From assembly GCF_030690725.1 (NCBI RefSeq), contig NZ_JAUYGD010000019.1:1-64000 (forward strand): a stretch of DNA of 64,000 nt, in the 5' to 3' direction. The stretch is from Pseudomonas sp. (lineage in GTDB: Bacteria > Pseudomonadota > Gammaproteobacteria > Pseudomonadales > Pseudomonadaceae). The position numbers were made by a program, and so were the translations under genes. The notes under the pieces are model-generated. The model had not been told where the DNA came from and did not search any database. It was given only the letters and a program-made list of their open reading frames with translations. This document shows positions 18,701 through 28,767 of the stretch, piece by piece; the stretch's first letter is position 1, and every line of letters begins with the position of its first letter.

Positions 18701-20150
18701 CCGCTTCCTGGCCTTGTTCGCCCAGCGGACGCAGCACCTGATCACGCTCCTCGAAGGTGACCTGGTACATCTTCATGTACTGCTTGAGCTGGTCGACGTC
18801 GTAGAACGCCGAACCATGGTCGCGGTCTTCAAGGGTCGCCTGAATGCGCTGGGCACTCTTGCGCATCCACTGCTTGTAGGGATGACGCGACTTCAGACGA
18901 TTGTCGATATCGTCGCTGCCGAGGATCTGCCCGGTTTCGGTGTCCACCGCGAGAATCTGCCCAGGGCCGACGCGGCCCTTGGCCAAGACGTCCTCGGGTG
19001 CGTAGTTCCAGACGCCGATTTCCGAGGCCAGGGTGATGTAGCCGTTCTTGGTGGTGACCCAGCGCGCCGGACGCAGACCGTTACGGTCGAGCAGGCACAC
19101 GGCATGGCGACCATCGGTGAGTACCACACCGGCCGGACCATCCCAAGGCTCCATGTGCATTGAGTTGTATTCGTAGAACGCGCGCAGGTCGGCGTCCATG
19201 GTTTCGACGTTCTGCCACGCAGGCGGAATGATCATGCGCACGCCACGGAACAGGTCGATGCCGCCGGTGACCATCAGCTCAAGCATGTTGTCCATGCTCG
19301 AGGAGTCGGAACCGACGCGGTTGACCAGCGGGCCGAGTTCTTCGAGATCGAAGATTTGGTCGTTGGCGAATTTCAGGCGACGGGCCTGCGCCCAGTTGCG
19401 GTTACCGGTGATGGTGTTGATTTCACCGTTATGCGCGAGGAAGCGGAACGGCTGAGCCAGCGGCCACTTCGGCAGGGTGTTGGTGGAGAAGCGCTGGTGG
19501 AATACGCAAATGGCGGTCTGCAGGCGCTCGTCACCCAGATCCGGGTAGAACTGCTGCAGATCGGCCGGCATCATCAGGCCTTTGTAGATGATGGTCTTGT
19601 GCGAAAAGCTGCAGATGTAGTGATCGCTGTCAGCGGCGTTAGCCACCGAGGAGCGACGACGGGCGCTGAATAGCTTGATCGCAAATTCCTGATCGGACAG
19701 GCCTTCGCCGCCGATAAACACCTGCTCGATCTGCGGCAGGCGCTCAAGCGCCAGACGGCCGAGTACGCTGGTGTCAATTGGCACTTTGCGCCAGCCGACC
19801 AGGCTCAGGCCGGCAGCAAGAATCTCGCGATTCATGTTTTCGCGCGCAGCTTCGGCTTTCACCGGGTCCTGGTTGAAGAACACCATGCCCACGGCGTACT
19901 GCTTGGGCAGCTCGACGGCAAAGTGCTGTTGGGCCATAGCCCGCAGGAAAGCATCAGGCTTCTGGATCAGCAGACCGCAACCGTCACCGGTTTTACCGTC
20001 GGCGTTGATCCCGCCACGGTGGGTCATGCATGTCAGGGCTTCAATCGCGGTCTGCAGCAGGTGATGGCTAGCCTCACCCTGCATATGGGCGATAAGGCCG
20101 AAGCCGCAGTTATCCTTGAACTCATCAGGACGGTACAAACCTGCTTTCAT
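15702..20150 (-). CDS. gltB: Glutamate synthase large subunit
   Basis: Starting at [20 protein letters not shown] (1482 residues) the protein has the class II glutaminase domain with the N-terminal nucleophile Cys15 exposed after propeptide removal. A central domain, the FMN-binding synthase barrel ([20 protein letters not shown]) with a [14 protein letters not shown] Fe-S motif ([13 protein letters not shown]), and a C-terminal beta-helix rich in GG/TGG repeats follow. It makes ammonia from glutamine and channels it to 2-oxoglutarate. A GTG-started extension to 20204 is open but unlike the family. The promoter candidate at 20257-20285 lies about 107 bp upstream. Confidence 0.96.
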   Translation of the reverse strand: MKAGLYRPDEFKDNCGFGLIAHMQGEASHHLLQTAIEALTCMTHRGGINADGKTGDGCGLLIQKPDAFLRAMAQQHFAVELPKQYAVGMVFFNQDPVKAEAARENMNREILAAGLSLVGWRKVPIDTSVLGRLALERLPQIEQVFIGGEGLSDQEFAIKLFSARRRSSVANAADSDHYICSFSHKTIIYKGLMMPADLQQFYPDLGDERLQTAICVFHQRFSTNTLPKWPLAQPFRFLAHNGEINTITGNRNWAQARRLKFANDQIFDLEELGPLVNRVGSDSSSMDNMLELMVTGGIDLFRGVRMIIPPAWQNVETMDADLRAFYEYNSMHMEPWDGPAGVVLTDGRHAVCLLDRNGLRPARWVTTKNGYITLASEIGVWNYAPEDVLAKGRVGPGQILAVDTETGQILGSDDIDNRLKSRHPYKQWMRKSAQRIQATLEDRDHGSAFYDVDQLKQYMKMYQVTFEERDQVLRPLGEQGQEAVGSMGDDTPMAVLSQRVRSPYDYFRQQFAQVTNPPIDPLREAIVMSLEICLGAERNIFEESPEHAARVILSSPVISPAKWRALMNLDRPGFERQLIDMNYDESIGLEAAVRNMADQAEEAVRAGKVLLVLSDRHIAPGKLPAHASLVTGAIHHRLTEKGLRCDCNILVETATARDPHHYAVLLGFGASAVYPFLAYEVLGDLIRTGEVLGDLYEVFKHYRKGISKGLLKILSKMGISTVASYRGAQLFEAVGLADDVTELCFRGVASRIKGARFVDIENEQKLLAAEAWNARKTIQQGGLLKFVYGGEYHAYNPDVVNTLQAAVQQGSYEKFKEYTTLVDTRPVSMLRDLLQLKLADQPLALDQVEPLGEILKRFDSAGISLGALSPEAHEAIAEAMNRLGARSNSGEGGEDPARYGTVRSSKIKQVATGRFGVTPEYLVNAEVLQIKVAQGAKPGEGGQLPGGKVNGLIAKLRYAVPGVTLISPPPHHDIYSIEDLAQLIYDLKQVNPAALVSVKLVAEAGVGTIAAGVAKAYADLITISGYDGGTGASPLTSIKYAGAPWELGLAETHQTLRGNDLRGKVRVQTDGGLKTGLDVIKAAILGAESFGFGTAPMIALGCKYLRICHLNNCATGVATQNDKLRKDHFIGTVEMVMNFFTYVAEETREWLAKLGVRSLEELIGRTDLLEMLPGETAKQGHLDLTPLLGSDHIPADKPQFCQVDRNPPFDEGLLAEKMVELAKPAIEAASGAEFDLEICNCDRSIGARVSGEIARKHGNQGMAKAPITFRFKGTAGQSFGVWNAGGLNLYLEGDANDYVGKGMTGGKLVITPPKGSPFKTQDSAIIGNTCLYGATGGKLFAAGTAGERFAVRNSGAHTVVEGTGDHCCEYMTGGFVCVLGKTGYNFGSGMTGGFAYVLDLDNSFYDRVNHELVEIQRINNESMEAYRSHLERVLAEYVQETSSEWGINLLENLDDYLRKFWLVKPKAASLKSLLSSTRANPQ

Positions 20151-20256
20151 AGGGACTCTCACCAGACGGCCTATCACAAGGCAATTACTTTCTAATTCAA
20201 CCACTTACCATGCGCGCAGGACTAAGCCCCAGCTTTGCGCAGGCGAAAGGGCAGTC

Positions 20257-20285
20257 ATTGTACATACCCACCTAGGCCGTCACAA
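20257..20285 (-). promoter_or_regulatory. Sigma-70 promoter candidate for gltBD
   Basis: On the minus strand TTGTGA (20285-20280) and TACAAT (20262-20257) are separated by exactly 17 bp, with a TG just before the -10. This is a good match to the consensus in the only non-coding stretch upstream of gltB. Confidence 0.55.
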
Positions 20286-20334
20286 ACCTTAGTGACGAAG
20301 CCTTGAAAAAATATGTCGCGAAAACGAAGGATAA

Positions 20335-20366
20335 GACCGGAAGGTCGTGGTAGCGACCGACCGGTC
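20335..20366 (-). terminator. Probable terminator after the SPOR-domain gene
   Basis: On the minus strand GACCGGTCGGTCG pairs with CGACCTTCCGGTC (two mismatches), followed by a T-rich tract (TTATCCTTCGTTTTC). It lies 25 bp past the stop of the SPOR-domain gene and would end the aroKB transcript before gltB. Confidence 0.5.
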
Positions 20367-20390
20367 AGCGCGAGCGCTGAAGTGTATCAG

Positions 20391-21971
20391 CTAGCGCGCC
20401 TGGGCAATCTCTTGCTGAATGCCAGCAAAGTTACGCGGCCATGGCTTACCAGCCTGCACCTTTGCAGGCAGGGTACGCAAGGCCGCCTGCGCCGCATCAC
20501 GCGTGGCAAAGCTGCCATAGGTAACCACGTACAGCGGCTTGCCCTGATGCTGCTTCTTGAAATAGTGGTAATCCGCGCCATTGGCTTTTACAAAAGCCTG
20601 CGCACCACTTTCCAACCGAGCCCCGAGGATCTGCAGGGTATAACGCGAGCCCGCCTGCGCGGCATACCAATCACCACCACCAGCAGCAGGCTTGGCCGCA
20701 GCGGCCAGTGCTTGTGGCTTAATTGGCGGGGGCACTGCAGCCGTCACTGGCGCAACCGGCTTGACCACGGGCGCAACTGGCGGAGCAACCACCGGAGCAA
20801 CCTTGACCGGCTCAGAAACCACAGGCGCAACCGGAGCACTCGCCGACACGACTGGAGCTGGTTCAGGCGCTACATCTGCGGCCCCAGAAGCACCCTCAGA
20901 GTCAGCCTCTTCTGCGCCACTCAAGCCAGCCGCCTGAGCCAAAGGCTCACGAATAACCGGCTGCGCCTCGCCCACCAAAGGTAGCGGCAGTGGCTGATTG
21001 GCACCCTCGAACTGAATCGCAGGCGCAACCGCAGCATCAGCTGGCGGCGCAACCACTGCAGGCGGCGCAGCCTCATCAAGCGGCAACTGCGCAATAACAG
21101 GCGCATCAACATCTTCAACGACGCGCCCCTGCATAAACCAGGCAGCCAGAACCCCGATAGCAACCACGCACAACGCCAGCAGATGCTTGCGCGGCAAATT
21201 GAAGGCAAAACCACCGCGACTCGCCGCACCACGCTGCGCCAACATCGCCTCAACCAGCGACTCGCGCGCAACCTGATTAATTACACCCGGCCAGCCAGCA
21301 GATTGCTCGTGAATATCGGCAATCTGCTCATCGCTGAATACCTCAATCCCCTGCGCCGCACCCTCAAGGCGTTGAGCCAGATACTCGCGCGTTTCTTCCT
21401 CGCTATAGGGCTGCAACTCGATGACATGAAAACACTCATCGCCTGCCGCCACATTTTCAAGGCGCGACAGCAGCTGCGACTCGGCAAACAGAAATACATG
21501 CGGACGGCCCTCAGCATTACCCACCGCCAGGCTCAACAGGCTGGTCAGCGCAGCATCACTGAGATCCTCGGCATCATCAACCAGTACATAGACTTCCTGC
21601 CCGGTCAGAGCCAACTGGCCGACCTGAGCAAGAATGGCCGGCAGCTCAGGGCGCTGCACCTGCAAGCCCTGGGCGACCTGGCGCAGAATACTGGCGGGAT
21701 CAGAAGCGCCCTTGGCAGACACCACCACACTCTGCACCGCCTGCTTATTGGTGCTCGCTACCAGCGCCTGACGCAACAGGGTTTTACCACTGCCATCAGG
21801 CCCACTGACTACCAGCAACAGCTGGCTGTAGCGCGCCAAATGGTGCAACTGCCCAAGCACGGGCTTGCGCTGCGCCGGGAAGAATTTGAACCCTGGAACC
21901 CGCGAAGCGAAGGGGTCATGAGTGAACTGGTAGTGATCGAGAAACGCCTCGTCAGCATGCAAACTTGTCAT
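20391..21971 (-). CDS. ExeA-like AAA ATPase with C-terminal SPOR domain (DamX-like)
   Basis: The 526-residue protein has an N-terminal AAA domain with Walker A GPDGSGKTLLRQ (about 56-67) and a Walker B-like EVYVLVDDAEDL. One membrane segment (LLALCVVAIGVLAAWFMQG, about 265-283), a long Pro/Val/Ala-rich periplasmic linker and a C-terminal SPOR domain (YTLQILGAR to the end) follow. SPOR domains bind denuded peptidoglycan at the division site, and DamX-type proteins take part in septation. It starts at MTSLHADEAFLDHYQF, 11 bp after aroB, and is the last gene of the aroKB-damX unit. Confidence 0.87.
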   Translation of the reverse strand: MTSLHADEAFLDHYQFTHDPFASRVPGFKFFPAQRKPVLGQLHHLARYSQLLLVVSGPDGSGKTLLRQALVASTNKQAVQSVVVSAKGASDPASILRQVAQGLQVQRPELPAILAQVGQLALTGQEVYVLVDDAEDLSDAALTSLLSLAVGNAEGRPHVFLFAESQLLSRLENVAAGDECFHVIELQPYSEEETREYLAQRLEGAAQGIEVFSDEQIADIHEQSAGWPGVINQVARESLVEAMLAQRGAASRGGFAFNLPRKHLLALCVVAIGVLAAWFMQGRVVEDVDAPVIAQLPLDEAAPPAVVAPPADAAVAPAIQFEGANQPLPLPLVGEAQPVIREPLAQAAGLSGAEEADSEGASGAADVAPEPAPVVSASAPVAPVVSEPVKVAPVVAPPVAPVVKPVAPVTAAVPPPIKPQALAAAAKPAAGGGDWYAAQAGSRYTLQILGARLESGAQAFVKANGADYHYFKKQHQGKPLYVVTYGSFATRDAAQAALRTLPAKVQAGKPWPRNFAGIQQEIAQAR

Positions 21972-21981
21972 GGGACACTCG

Positions 21982-23085
21982 TTAATTTTTAAGCTGAGCC
22001 AACTGCGCCGCATAGTCTGCGTTCAGCGTGGCATTCAAAATTTCCCGGGGAAAATCACCGGTTACAACCGCCTCACCCAAACCGCGCAATAACACCAGGC
22101 GCAGCTTGCCATCGAGAACCTTCTTGTCGACCGCCATATGCTCCATAAAATCCTCAGGCGCCATATTCGCGGGAGGAACAACAGGCAAACCGGCAGCGAC
22201 AAACAGCCTGACGGCCCGCGCACGCTCTGCCGCGCTAATCCAGCCCAGACGCTCGGACATATCCAACGCCATAACCGTGCCAGCCGCTACCGCCTCACCA
22301 TGCAGCCAGACACCATAACCCTGATGCGTCTCGATGGAATGGCCAAAGGTGTGGCCAAGATTCAAGGTAGCGCGCACCCCCGACTCACGCTCATCGGCCG
22401 CGACAACGCGAGCCTTGGCCGCACAAGAATGAGCGATTGCTGCAGTCAGCGCCTCCTGATCAAGGGCACGCAATGCAGGCATATGCTCCTCAAGCCAGGA
22501 TAGGAATGGCTCATCACAGATCAAGCCGTACTTGATCACCTCGGCCAAACCTGCGGACAACTCACGCGCAGGCAAGGTAGCCAGCGTAGCGGTATCGATC
22601 AACACTGCTTGCGGTTGGTAGAAGGCACCTACCATGTTCTTGCCCAACGGATGGTTGATACCGGTTTTGCCACCAACCGATGAATCAACTTGCGACAGCA
22701 ACGTGGTTGGCACCTGGATAAAGTTCACACCGCGCTGATAACAGGACGCTGCAAACCCCGCCATATCGCCAATTACACCACCACCCAAAGCGATCACCGT
22801 CGTGCGCCGGTCATGCCGCGCACCCAGCAACCCGTCAAAAACCAGCTGCAGGGTTTCCCAGGTTTTATGGCTCTCGCCATCAGGTAAAACTACAGAGGTA
22901 ATGGCACAGCCACCGAGCGAACGCTCAAGTGCAGCTAGATAAAGGGGAGCAACTGTCTCATTGGTCACTATCGCGACTTGTCGGCCCACTATATGGGTAG
23001 CCAACAAATCACCACGAGCTAACAGCTCGGCACCGATATAGATCGGGTAGCTGCGTTCACCAAGATCGACATGAAGAGTCTGCAT
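21982..23085 (-). CDS. aroB: 3-dehydroquinate synthase
   Basis: The 367-residue enzyme converts DAHP to 3-dehydroquinate, the second step of the shikimate pathway, using NAD and a divalent metal. Visible motifs include the NAD-binding [15 protein letters not shown], the [19 protein letters not shown] loop and the metal-binding [12 protein letters not shown]. It lies 51 bp downstream of aroK on the same strand, as in most proteobacteria. Length is normal. Confidence 0.96.
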   Translation of the reverse strand: MQTLHVDLGERSYPIYIGAELLARGDLLATHIVGRQVAIVTNETVAPLYLAALERSLGGCAITSVVLPDGESHKTWETLQLVFDGLLGARHDRRTTVIALGGGVIGDMAGFAASCYQRGVNFIQVPTTLLSQVDSSVGGKTGINHPLGKNMVGAFYQPQAVLIDTATLATLPARELSAGLAEVIKYGLICDEPFLSWLEEHMPALRALDQEALTAAIAHSCAAKARVVAADERESGVRATLNLGHTFGHSIETHQGYGVWLHGEAVAAGTVMALDMSERLGWISAAERARAVRLFVAAGLPVVPPANMAPEDFMEHMAVDKKVLDGKLRLVLLRGLGEAVVTGDFPREILNATLNADYAAQLAQLKN

Positions 23086-23136
23086 AAAGCCCCCAGCTTA
23101 CAAAGGGGCCTAGGATAGCGCAGTTCAGCCTGCGCT

Positions 23137-23655
23137 TTAACGGGGAGAAAGCGCCTCAAGACGCTCAAGGATCTCTTGAACCACCAGACGAGGCGGACGC
23201 TCGTCGGTTTCGACCACTACATCAGCGATTTCACGGTAGAGCGGATCACGAACAGCCAACAGCTCAGCCAGAACTTTACCCGGGTCCGCCGCACGCAACA
23301 GCGGCCGATTGCGATCACGCGAAGTACGATCCACCTGCTGCTCAACAGAAGCATGCAAATAAACCACATGCCCACCACGCCTGAGCGCAACACGATTTTC
23401 GGAGCGCATTACCGCCCCACCACCAGTAGCCAAGACCATACCGTCAACATCGCAAAGCTCTGCGATTACCGCCTGCTCACGCTCACGAAATCCCTGCTCA
23501 CCTTCAACATCAAAGATCCAGGGAATATCTGCGCCCGTACGCTGCTCAATTTCTTTGTCAGAGTCCTTGAACGGCAACCGCAATTCTTTAGCAAGCAAAC
23601 GCCCAATGGTGCTTTTACCAGCCCCCATCGGGCCGACGAGGATCAAATTTCGCAC
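23137..23655 (-). CDS. aroK: Shikimate kinase
   Basis: The 172-residue kinase has a Walker [16 protein letters not shown] (8-22), the shikimate-binding DSDKEIE (about 32-38) and GGGAVMR (about 79-85), and [11 protein letters not shown] near the end. It phosphorylates shikimate at O-3 with ATP. The start is GTG. The pilQ stop lies 4 bp upstream, so it is probably cotranscribed with the pil genes, the usual Pseudomonas arrangement. Confidence 0.95.
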   Translation of the reverse strand: MRNLILVGPMGAGKSTIGRLLAKELRLPFKDSDKEIEQRTGADIPWIFDVEGEQGFREREQAVIAELCDVDGMVLATGGGAVMRSENRVALRRGGHVVYLHASVEQQVDRTSRDRNRPLLRAADPGKVLAELLAVRDPLYREIADVVVETDERPPRLVVQEILERLEALSPR

Positions 23656-23659
23656 TGAA

Positions 23660-25792
23660 TCAACGACTCACCGCTACGGCTTGATTGTTCATGATGCGCG
23701 GAGTCAGGAAGATCAGCAGCTCAGACTTATTATCCTGAACAACATCACGCTTAAACATCCGCCCCAAATAAGGAAGATCACCTAAAAAAGGAACCTTATC
23801 AACAGTTTTCGTTTGCGTATTTGAGAAGACACCACCAATAACGATAGTTTCGCCATCACTAACAAGAACTTTAGCATTAACTTCGTTTTTATTAATTGGC
23901 GGCACACCATTAACCGCCTGAGAGAAATCAGGAGAATCCTTTGTAACCTTTACCTCCATGATAATTCGATTATCTGGCGTAATTTGAGGTGTAACCTCCA
24001 GTGAAAGCGCAGCCTCTTTGAAGGATGTAGTACTAGCACCACTGGAACTAGCTTCTTGATATGGGATTTCAGCACCCTTAAGGATTTTGGCTGTCTCTTT
24101 ATCAGAAGTCACAACCTTTGGCTGAGAGACGACTTCACCATTGCCAGTCTTCTCCATAGCCGAGAGTTCGAGATCCAAAATGGTATTGTTTGTTATAAAA
24201 CCAATACCTATTCCAGAAGTAAGCTCCTCCACACCAAGATCTACAAAATTACCGACTGAAGGCGTAGGATTTTGAATACCAGGGTTTTGACCATAACCAG
24301 GAGCTCCCACACGATTACCACCACTACCACCGGCCACAAAATTGCCGTTGCCTACACGAGCGCCACGCCAGTTGACACCAAGCTGCTTATCATAATTTAC
24401 ATTTGCCTCAACAATCCTCGCCTCAATCATTACCTGACGAACAGCGACATCAAGCTGGGAAACTATACGACGAAGCTCATCTAAGCGATCTTGCGTTTGA
24501 TAAGCAATAATACTGTTTGTTCTATCATCAACCGTTATGGACCCTCGATCATCCGCAGTGCCATCTGCACTTGTTACGGACTGAAAAAGCTTTGCCATAT
24601 CGGACGCCTTGGCATAATTCACCTGAATCAGCTCACGACGTAAAGGCGCCAGCTCAGCAATCTGCTTTTGTGACTCAAGCTCCTGCCTCTCACGCGCAGC
24701 TATTTCATCTGCAGGAGCAACAAGAAGAACATTACCAATCTTGCGCTTATCTAGACCCTTCGTTTTTAGAACAAGGTCTAATGCCTGATCCCACGGAACA
24801 TTCTGCAACCGAAGAGTAATATTACCCGTAACAGTGTCGCTAGCAACCAAATTCAAGTCCGTGAAATCCGCAATCAACTGCAAAACTGACCGAACATCGA
24901 TATCCTGAAAATTAAGAGAAAGCTTCTCACCGGCATAAGCAAAACTGTCGGCTTTACGCTTCTCGGCCTCAGACCGAGTCAACGGCTTAACGCTTAATGT
25001 CAACTTATTATCCGCTTGGTATGCCAAATAGTCATAAACACCAGACGATTCAATGACAACACTAACCTTATCAGACGCACTAGTAGTACTTACATATTGC
25101 ACCGGAGTAGCGAAGTCTTTCACATCAAGCTTTACACGAAGAGACTCCGGCAGCTGTGTCTTGGCAAAATCTAAGCGAATTTTACCGCCTTGATCTTGTA
25201 TATCAGGACTTACAGACGCATCAGACAAGGTTATAACCACATTACCCTCGCCCTGCTCGCCACGCTGAAAATCTATATTACTAATCCCCCTCACTTGTGG
25301 AGAGTATTTCTTCGCTGGAACAACGGCCTTGGAAACAGCAGAGTCGGCCGCCGCAGCCGGAATTTTAGAGCCCTCGCCAACCACAACAAAGAGGCTGTTC
25401 CCCTCAGCGCGAGTGTGATACGGAGAAAGATTCGATAGGTTAATTACAAGCCGAGTACGATCTTTCGCCTCGACCACGGTAACACTACGAGCGTTACCAA
25501 CACCGAGCTCTCTATTTTTCACACCTAACTTGTTCAAAACCCCGGGCAAGTCAAGCGCAATACGAGCCGGCTGCTCAATCGTATAACCACGAGGCGCTAA
25601 CACAGGCTCATCAAAAGTCAGCTTCAATTCGACCCGATCCCCCGGCAACGCAGCAACGTCAAGAGCCATTAAATCAGCAGCCATCAACGACGGAGAAAGA
25701 AGTGCAGCAAGAAGAGGAAGACCAATAAAAGAGGGGGATATGTTCATAATCATATTCCACTGAGCAGACCGGTTATTTTTTTTCATATTCAT
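23660..25792 (-). CDS. pilQ: Type IV pilus outer membrane secretin
   Basis: The 710-residue secretin has a signal peptide ending near SLMA-ADL, two N-terminal AMIN-like regions (about 40-270), a secretin/TonB short domain ([25 protein letters not shown]), N1 domain, and the C-terminal secretin barrel with [15 protein letters not shown] and [12 protein letters not shown] Gly/Asn-rich stretch (about residues 490-525) is inserted in the secretin domain. PilQ forms the pore through which the pilus passes. Base composition is far more AT-rich than the neighbours: 37% GC at 23821-23880 and 40% at 25081-25140 by direct count. Confidence 0.95.
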   Translation of the reverse strand: MNMKKNNRSAQWNMIMNISPSFIGLPLLAALLSPSLMAADLMALDVAALPGDRVELKLTFDEPVLAPRGYTIEQPARIALDLPGVLNKLGVKNRELGVGNARSVTVVEAKDRTRLVINLSNLSPYHTRAEGNSLFVVVGEGSKIPAAAADSAVSKAVVPAKKYSPQVRGISNIDFQRGEQGEGNVVITLSDASVSPDIQDQGGKIRLDFAKTQLPESLRVKLDVKDFATPVQYVSTTSASDKVSVVIESSGVYDYLAYQADNKLTLSVKPLTRSEAEKRKADSFAYAGEKLSLNFQDIDVRSVLQLIADFTDLNLVASDTVTGNITLRLQNVPWDQALDLVLKTKGLDKRKIGNVLLVAPADEIAARERQELESQKQIAELAPLRRELIQVNYAKASDMAKLFQSVTSADGTADDRGSITVDDRTNSIIAYQTQDRLDELRRIVSQLDVAVRQVMIEARIVEANVNYDKQLGVNWRGARVGNGNFVAGGSGGNRVGAPGYGQNPGIQNPTPSVGNFVDLGVEELTSGIGIGFITNNTILDLELSAMEKTGNGEVVSQPKVVTSDKETAKILKGAEIPYQEASSSGASTTSFKEAALSLEVTPQITPDNRIIMEVKVTKDSPDFSQAVNGVPPINKNEVNAKVLVSDGETIVIGGVFSNTQTKTVDKVPFLGDLPYLGRMFKRDVVQDNKSELLIFLTPRIMNNQAVAVSR

Positions 25793-25802
25793 TCCGCCCT
25801 AG

Positions 25803-26327
25803 TTAAGAGCGCTCCTTAAGGGATAGGCTACGCGGCCGTTCCAACCAACCACCCTCACCATCCGGAACGATTTCAATTACATCGACTTTGGACTCGTCTA
25901 TGGCAAGTATTCGGCCATGATTGCGGCCAATATAGTCTCCCACTCGAACCCTATGGACACCACCAGCGCCACTCACTAACGCAAAAGCGCCTGAATCATT
26001 TGCCAAGGTACCAACCATTACAAATGTTTCTATATTAAAGCCTTCAAGAAACTGCTTCGTGCGAGTGTCGTCGGGTTTCACATCCTTAGAACCTTTCTGC
26101 CGCTCTGCCATTTCCAGCTTAACAGGCGGCTGAAACGGATTTCTTAACGCAGCAGCGCTATAAGTAAAACTTTCATAGGGCTGAAACTTTGGTAGCGGCT
26201 CAATCTCACCTTTAGGCCTAGCACGCACTTCATCCATATAAGACTGAAGATCGGAAAACCCACCACTACCATCACAACCCGATATGAGCAAAACTAAAAT
26301 CAATAATACAGGCCTGAAAAAATTCAT
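25803..26327 (-). CDS. pilP: Type IV pilus assembly lipoprotein PilP
   Basis: The 174-residue lipoprotein has lipobox LLISGC (Cys18) followed by DGSGGFSDLQSYMDEVRARP, the start of the conserved PilP region. RNPFQPP and the C-terminal beta domain VRVGDYIGRNHGRILAID, which binds the PilQ N0 domain, follow. It links the PilN-PilO inner-membrane pair to the PilQ secretin. An Asp follows the lipidated Cys, in keeping with inner-membrane retention. It overlaps pilO by 4 bp and lies 10 bp before pilQ. It shares the AT-rich composition of pilQ. Confidence 0.94.
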   Translation of the reverse strand: MNFFRPVLLILVLLISGCDGSGGFSDLQSYMDEVRARPKGEIEPLPKFQPYESFTYSAAALRNPFQPPVKLEMAERQKGSKDVKPDDTRTKQFLEGFNIETFVMVGTLANDSGAFALVSGAGGVHRVRVGDYIGRNHGRILAIDESKVDVIEIVPDGEGGWLERPRSLSLKERS

Positions 26328-26950
26328 TGCTGCGCCCCCTTATCATTATATCGATAAGTTTTGGCCAATATACTCATGCGCAGCTTAGTCGAACCATCAC
26401 TGCTAGTAGCTGAGACCAAATCAAAATCATGCAAGGTAACAATTCGTGGCAGGCTTGCAACGCCACTGACAAACGTTGCAAGGTCATGGTATGCGCCAAC
26501 GACAGTAATTTGAATGGGCAGCTCTATATAAAACTGCTGAGCAGCCTCAGGCAAAAGCTTGATCTCCTCAAACTCCAGGCCACTTCCTAAGCCTGTCCGA
26601 GTTATATCTTCCAGCAAACCCGGAACCTCTGTATCACTTGGCAGCTGCTTCAAAAGCGCGCCAAATGAAATTTCCATCTCCTGCATTTGTTCTTTATACG
26701 CATCTAAATTGGCAGCTTGAAATGCTTTACTCGAGAACTGTTCCTTCAGGGCGACCTCTTCAGCCTGTTTCCCTTCCAGCTGCGACTGCAGATCCTTAAG
26801 ATGAAAGTTATAACCTAAAGCGACAACAGCAATCACCAGCAAAACACCAGCAATAAATTTTACTGCTGCAGGCCAAGAACCGACGTTATTGAAATCAAGG
26901 TTACTCAGATCAATCTGACGCAGACTCTCTAGCGATTCATTAAGGCTCAT
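26324..26950 (-). CDS. pilO: Type IV pilus inner membrane protein PilO
   Basis: The 208-residue bitopic protein has a short cytoplasmic start, one membrane segment (AAVKFIAGVLLVIAVVALGY, about 28-47), a coiled coil (about 50-95) and a ferredoxin-like periplasmic domain with the conserved IEIKLLPE-type EIKLLPEAAQQFYIELPIQI. It pairs with PilN and aligns the pilus machine with the secretin. It overlaps pilN and pilP by 4 bp each. Confidence 0.93.
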   Translation of the reverse strand: MSLNESLESLRQIDLSNLDFNNVGSWPAAVKFIAGVLLVIAVVALGYNFHLKDLQSQLEGKQAEEVALKEQFSSKAFQAANLDAYKEQMQEMEISFGALLKQLPSDTEVPGLLEDITRTGLGSGLEFEEIKLLPEAAQQFYIELPIQITVVGAYHDLATFVSGVASLPRIVTLHDFDLVSATSSDGSTKLRMSILAKTYRYNDKGAQQ

Positions 26951-27518
26951 TGCTTAGCCTCCTCTACCGCGACTCCTGGCTGGGTCTGCTGCACACTCAA
27001 CTGAAATACATTGGCCTGATCAACAGCACCTGCCGTCACAGACTTAACCTCAGTAAGATTTGGCGCAGTTAGCCACTCGGACGCATCCAAGTTACGCATC
27101 AGGTTTGATACACGATTGTTAGACTCAGAAGCACCAACAATAGCGATGTTTTTTGCAGTCATTTTCACCCCAGTGAAATGAACGCCATCAGGTAATGTTC
27201 GAACTAACTGATCAAAAACACGCCCAATAATCGGCCGATTACCTTGCAGGTCCTGAATAATTTTCATCCGTTCAAGAAGCTGCTGGCGACGCGTTTTGAG
27301 TTCGCTTATTTCAGCGATCCGAGCATCCAGAACAGCAATCTCCTTACGAATAAACTCATTTCGAGCATCTTGCTGCTCAATTGCCCCACTCAGATATTGA
27401 TCCCCGAGGAAGACAACACCTGCCGCAACAACAAACACACCAGCAAGCGTCACCAAAAAGCGCTGCTTGCGTTCTTCGCGTAGCTGCTCGCGCCAGGGTA
27501 GAAGGTTAATCCGCGCCA

Positions 27519-27519
<1 letters not shown>
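26947..27519 (-). CDS. pilN: Type IV pilus inner membrane protein PilN
   Basis: The 190-residue protein begins MARINLLPWREQLREERK, the conserved cytoplasmic motif that binds PilM, followed by a membrane segment (about 22-43), a coiled coil and a periplasmic domain. It overlaps pilM by 1 bp and pilO by 4 bp. The drop in GC content that marks pilO-pilQ begins within this gene. Confidence 0.95.
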
Positions 27520-28610
<1,091 letters not shown>

Positions 28611-28635
28611 TTACGGACTATTTATGTTTTTTCAC

Positions 28636-28664
28636 ATTAAATAACAGTCTTGACAGAAGCGCAA
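28636..28664 (-). promoter_or_regulatory. Promoter candidate for pilMNOPQ-aroKB
   Basis: On the minus strand TTGCGC (28664-28659) and TTTAAT (28641-28636) are 17 bp apart, about 53 bp upstream of the pilM start. The -10 matches five of six consensus bases and the -35 matches three. Confidence 0.4.
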
Positions 28665-28689
28665 ATGGCTACCCAGCAAAAAAACCGCT

Positions 28690-28695
28690 TATAAT
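28690..28695 (+). promoter_or_regulatory. -10 element candidate for ponA
   Basis: A perfect TATAAT lies about 73 bp before the ponA start in the divergent pilM-ponA region. The best -35 at legal spacing (TGGCTA, 28666-28671) is weak; the nearby TTGACA at 28650-28655 is 34 bp away, too far to pair with it. Confidence 0.35.
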
Positions 28696-28767
28696 GTGAT
28701 CAGTTTTTCTCTTTTAACCTTGTGTTTCGCTTAACCCGTTCTTTTATCTGGAAATCCAAAAATCTTG

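Noticed and set aside
28650..28695. TTGACA (28650) and TATAAT (28690) as one strong promoter for ponA
   Set aside because: The spacing is 34 bp, about twice what sigma-70 allows.
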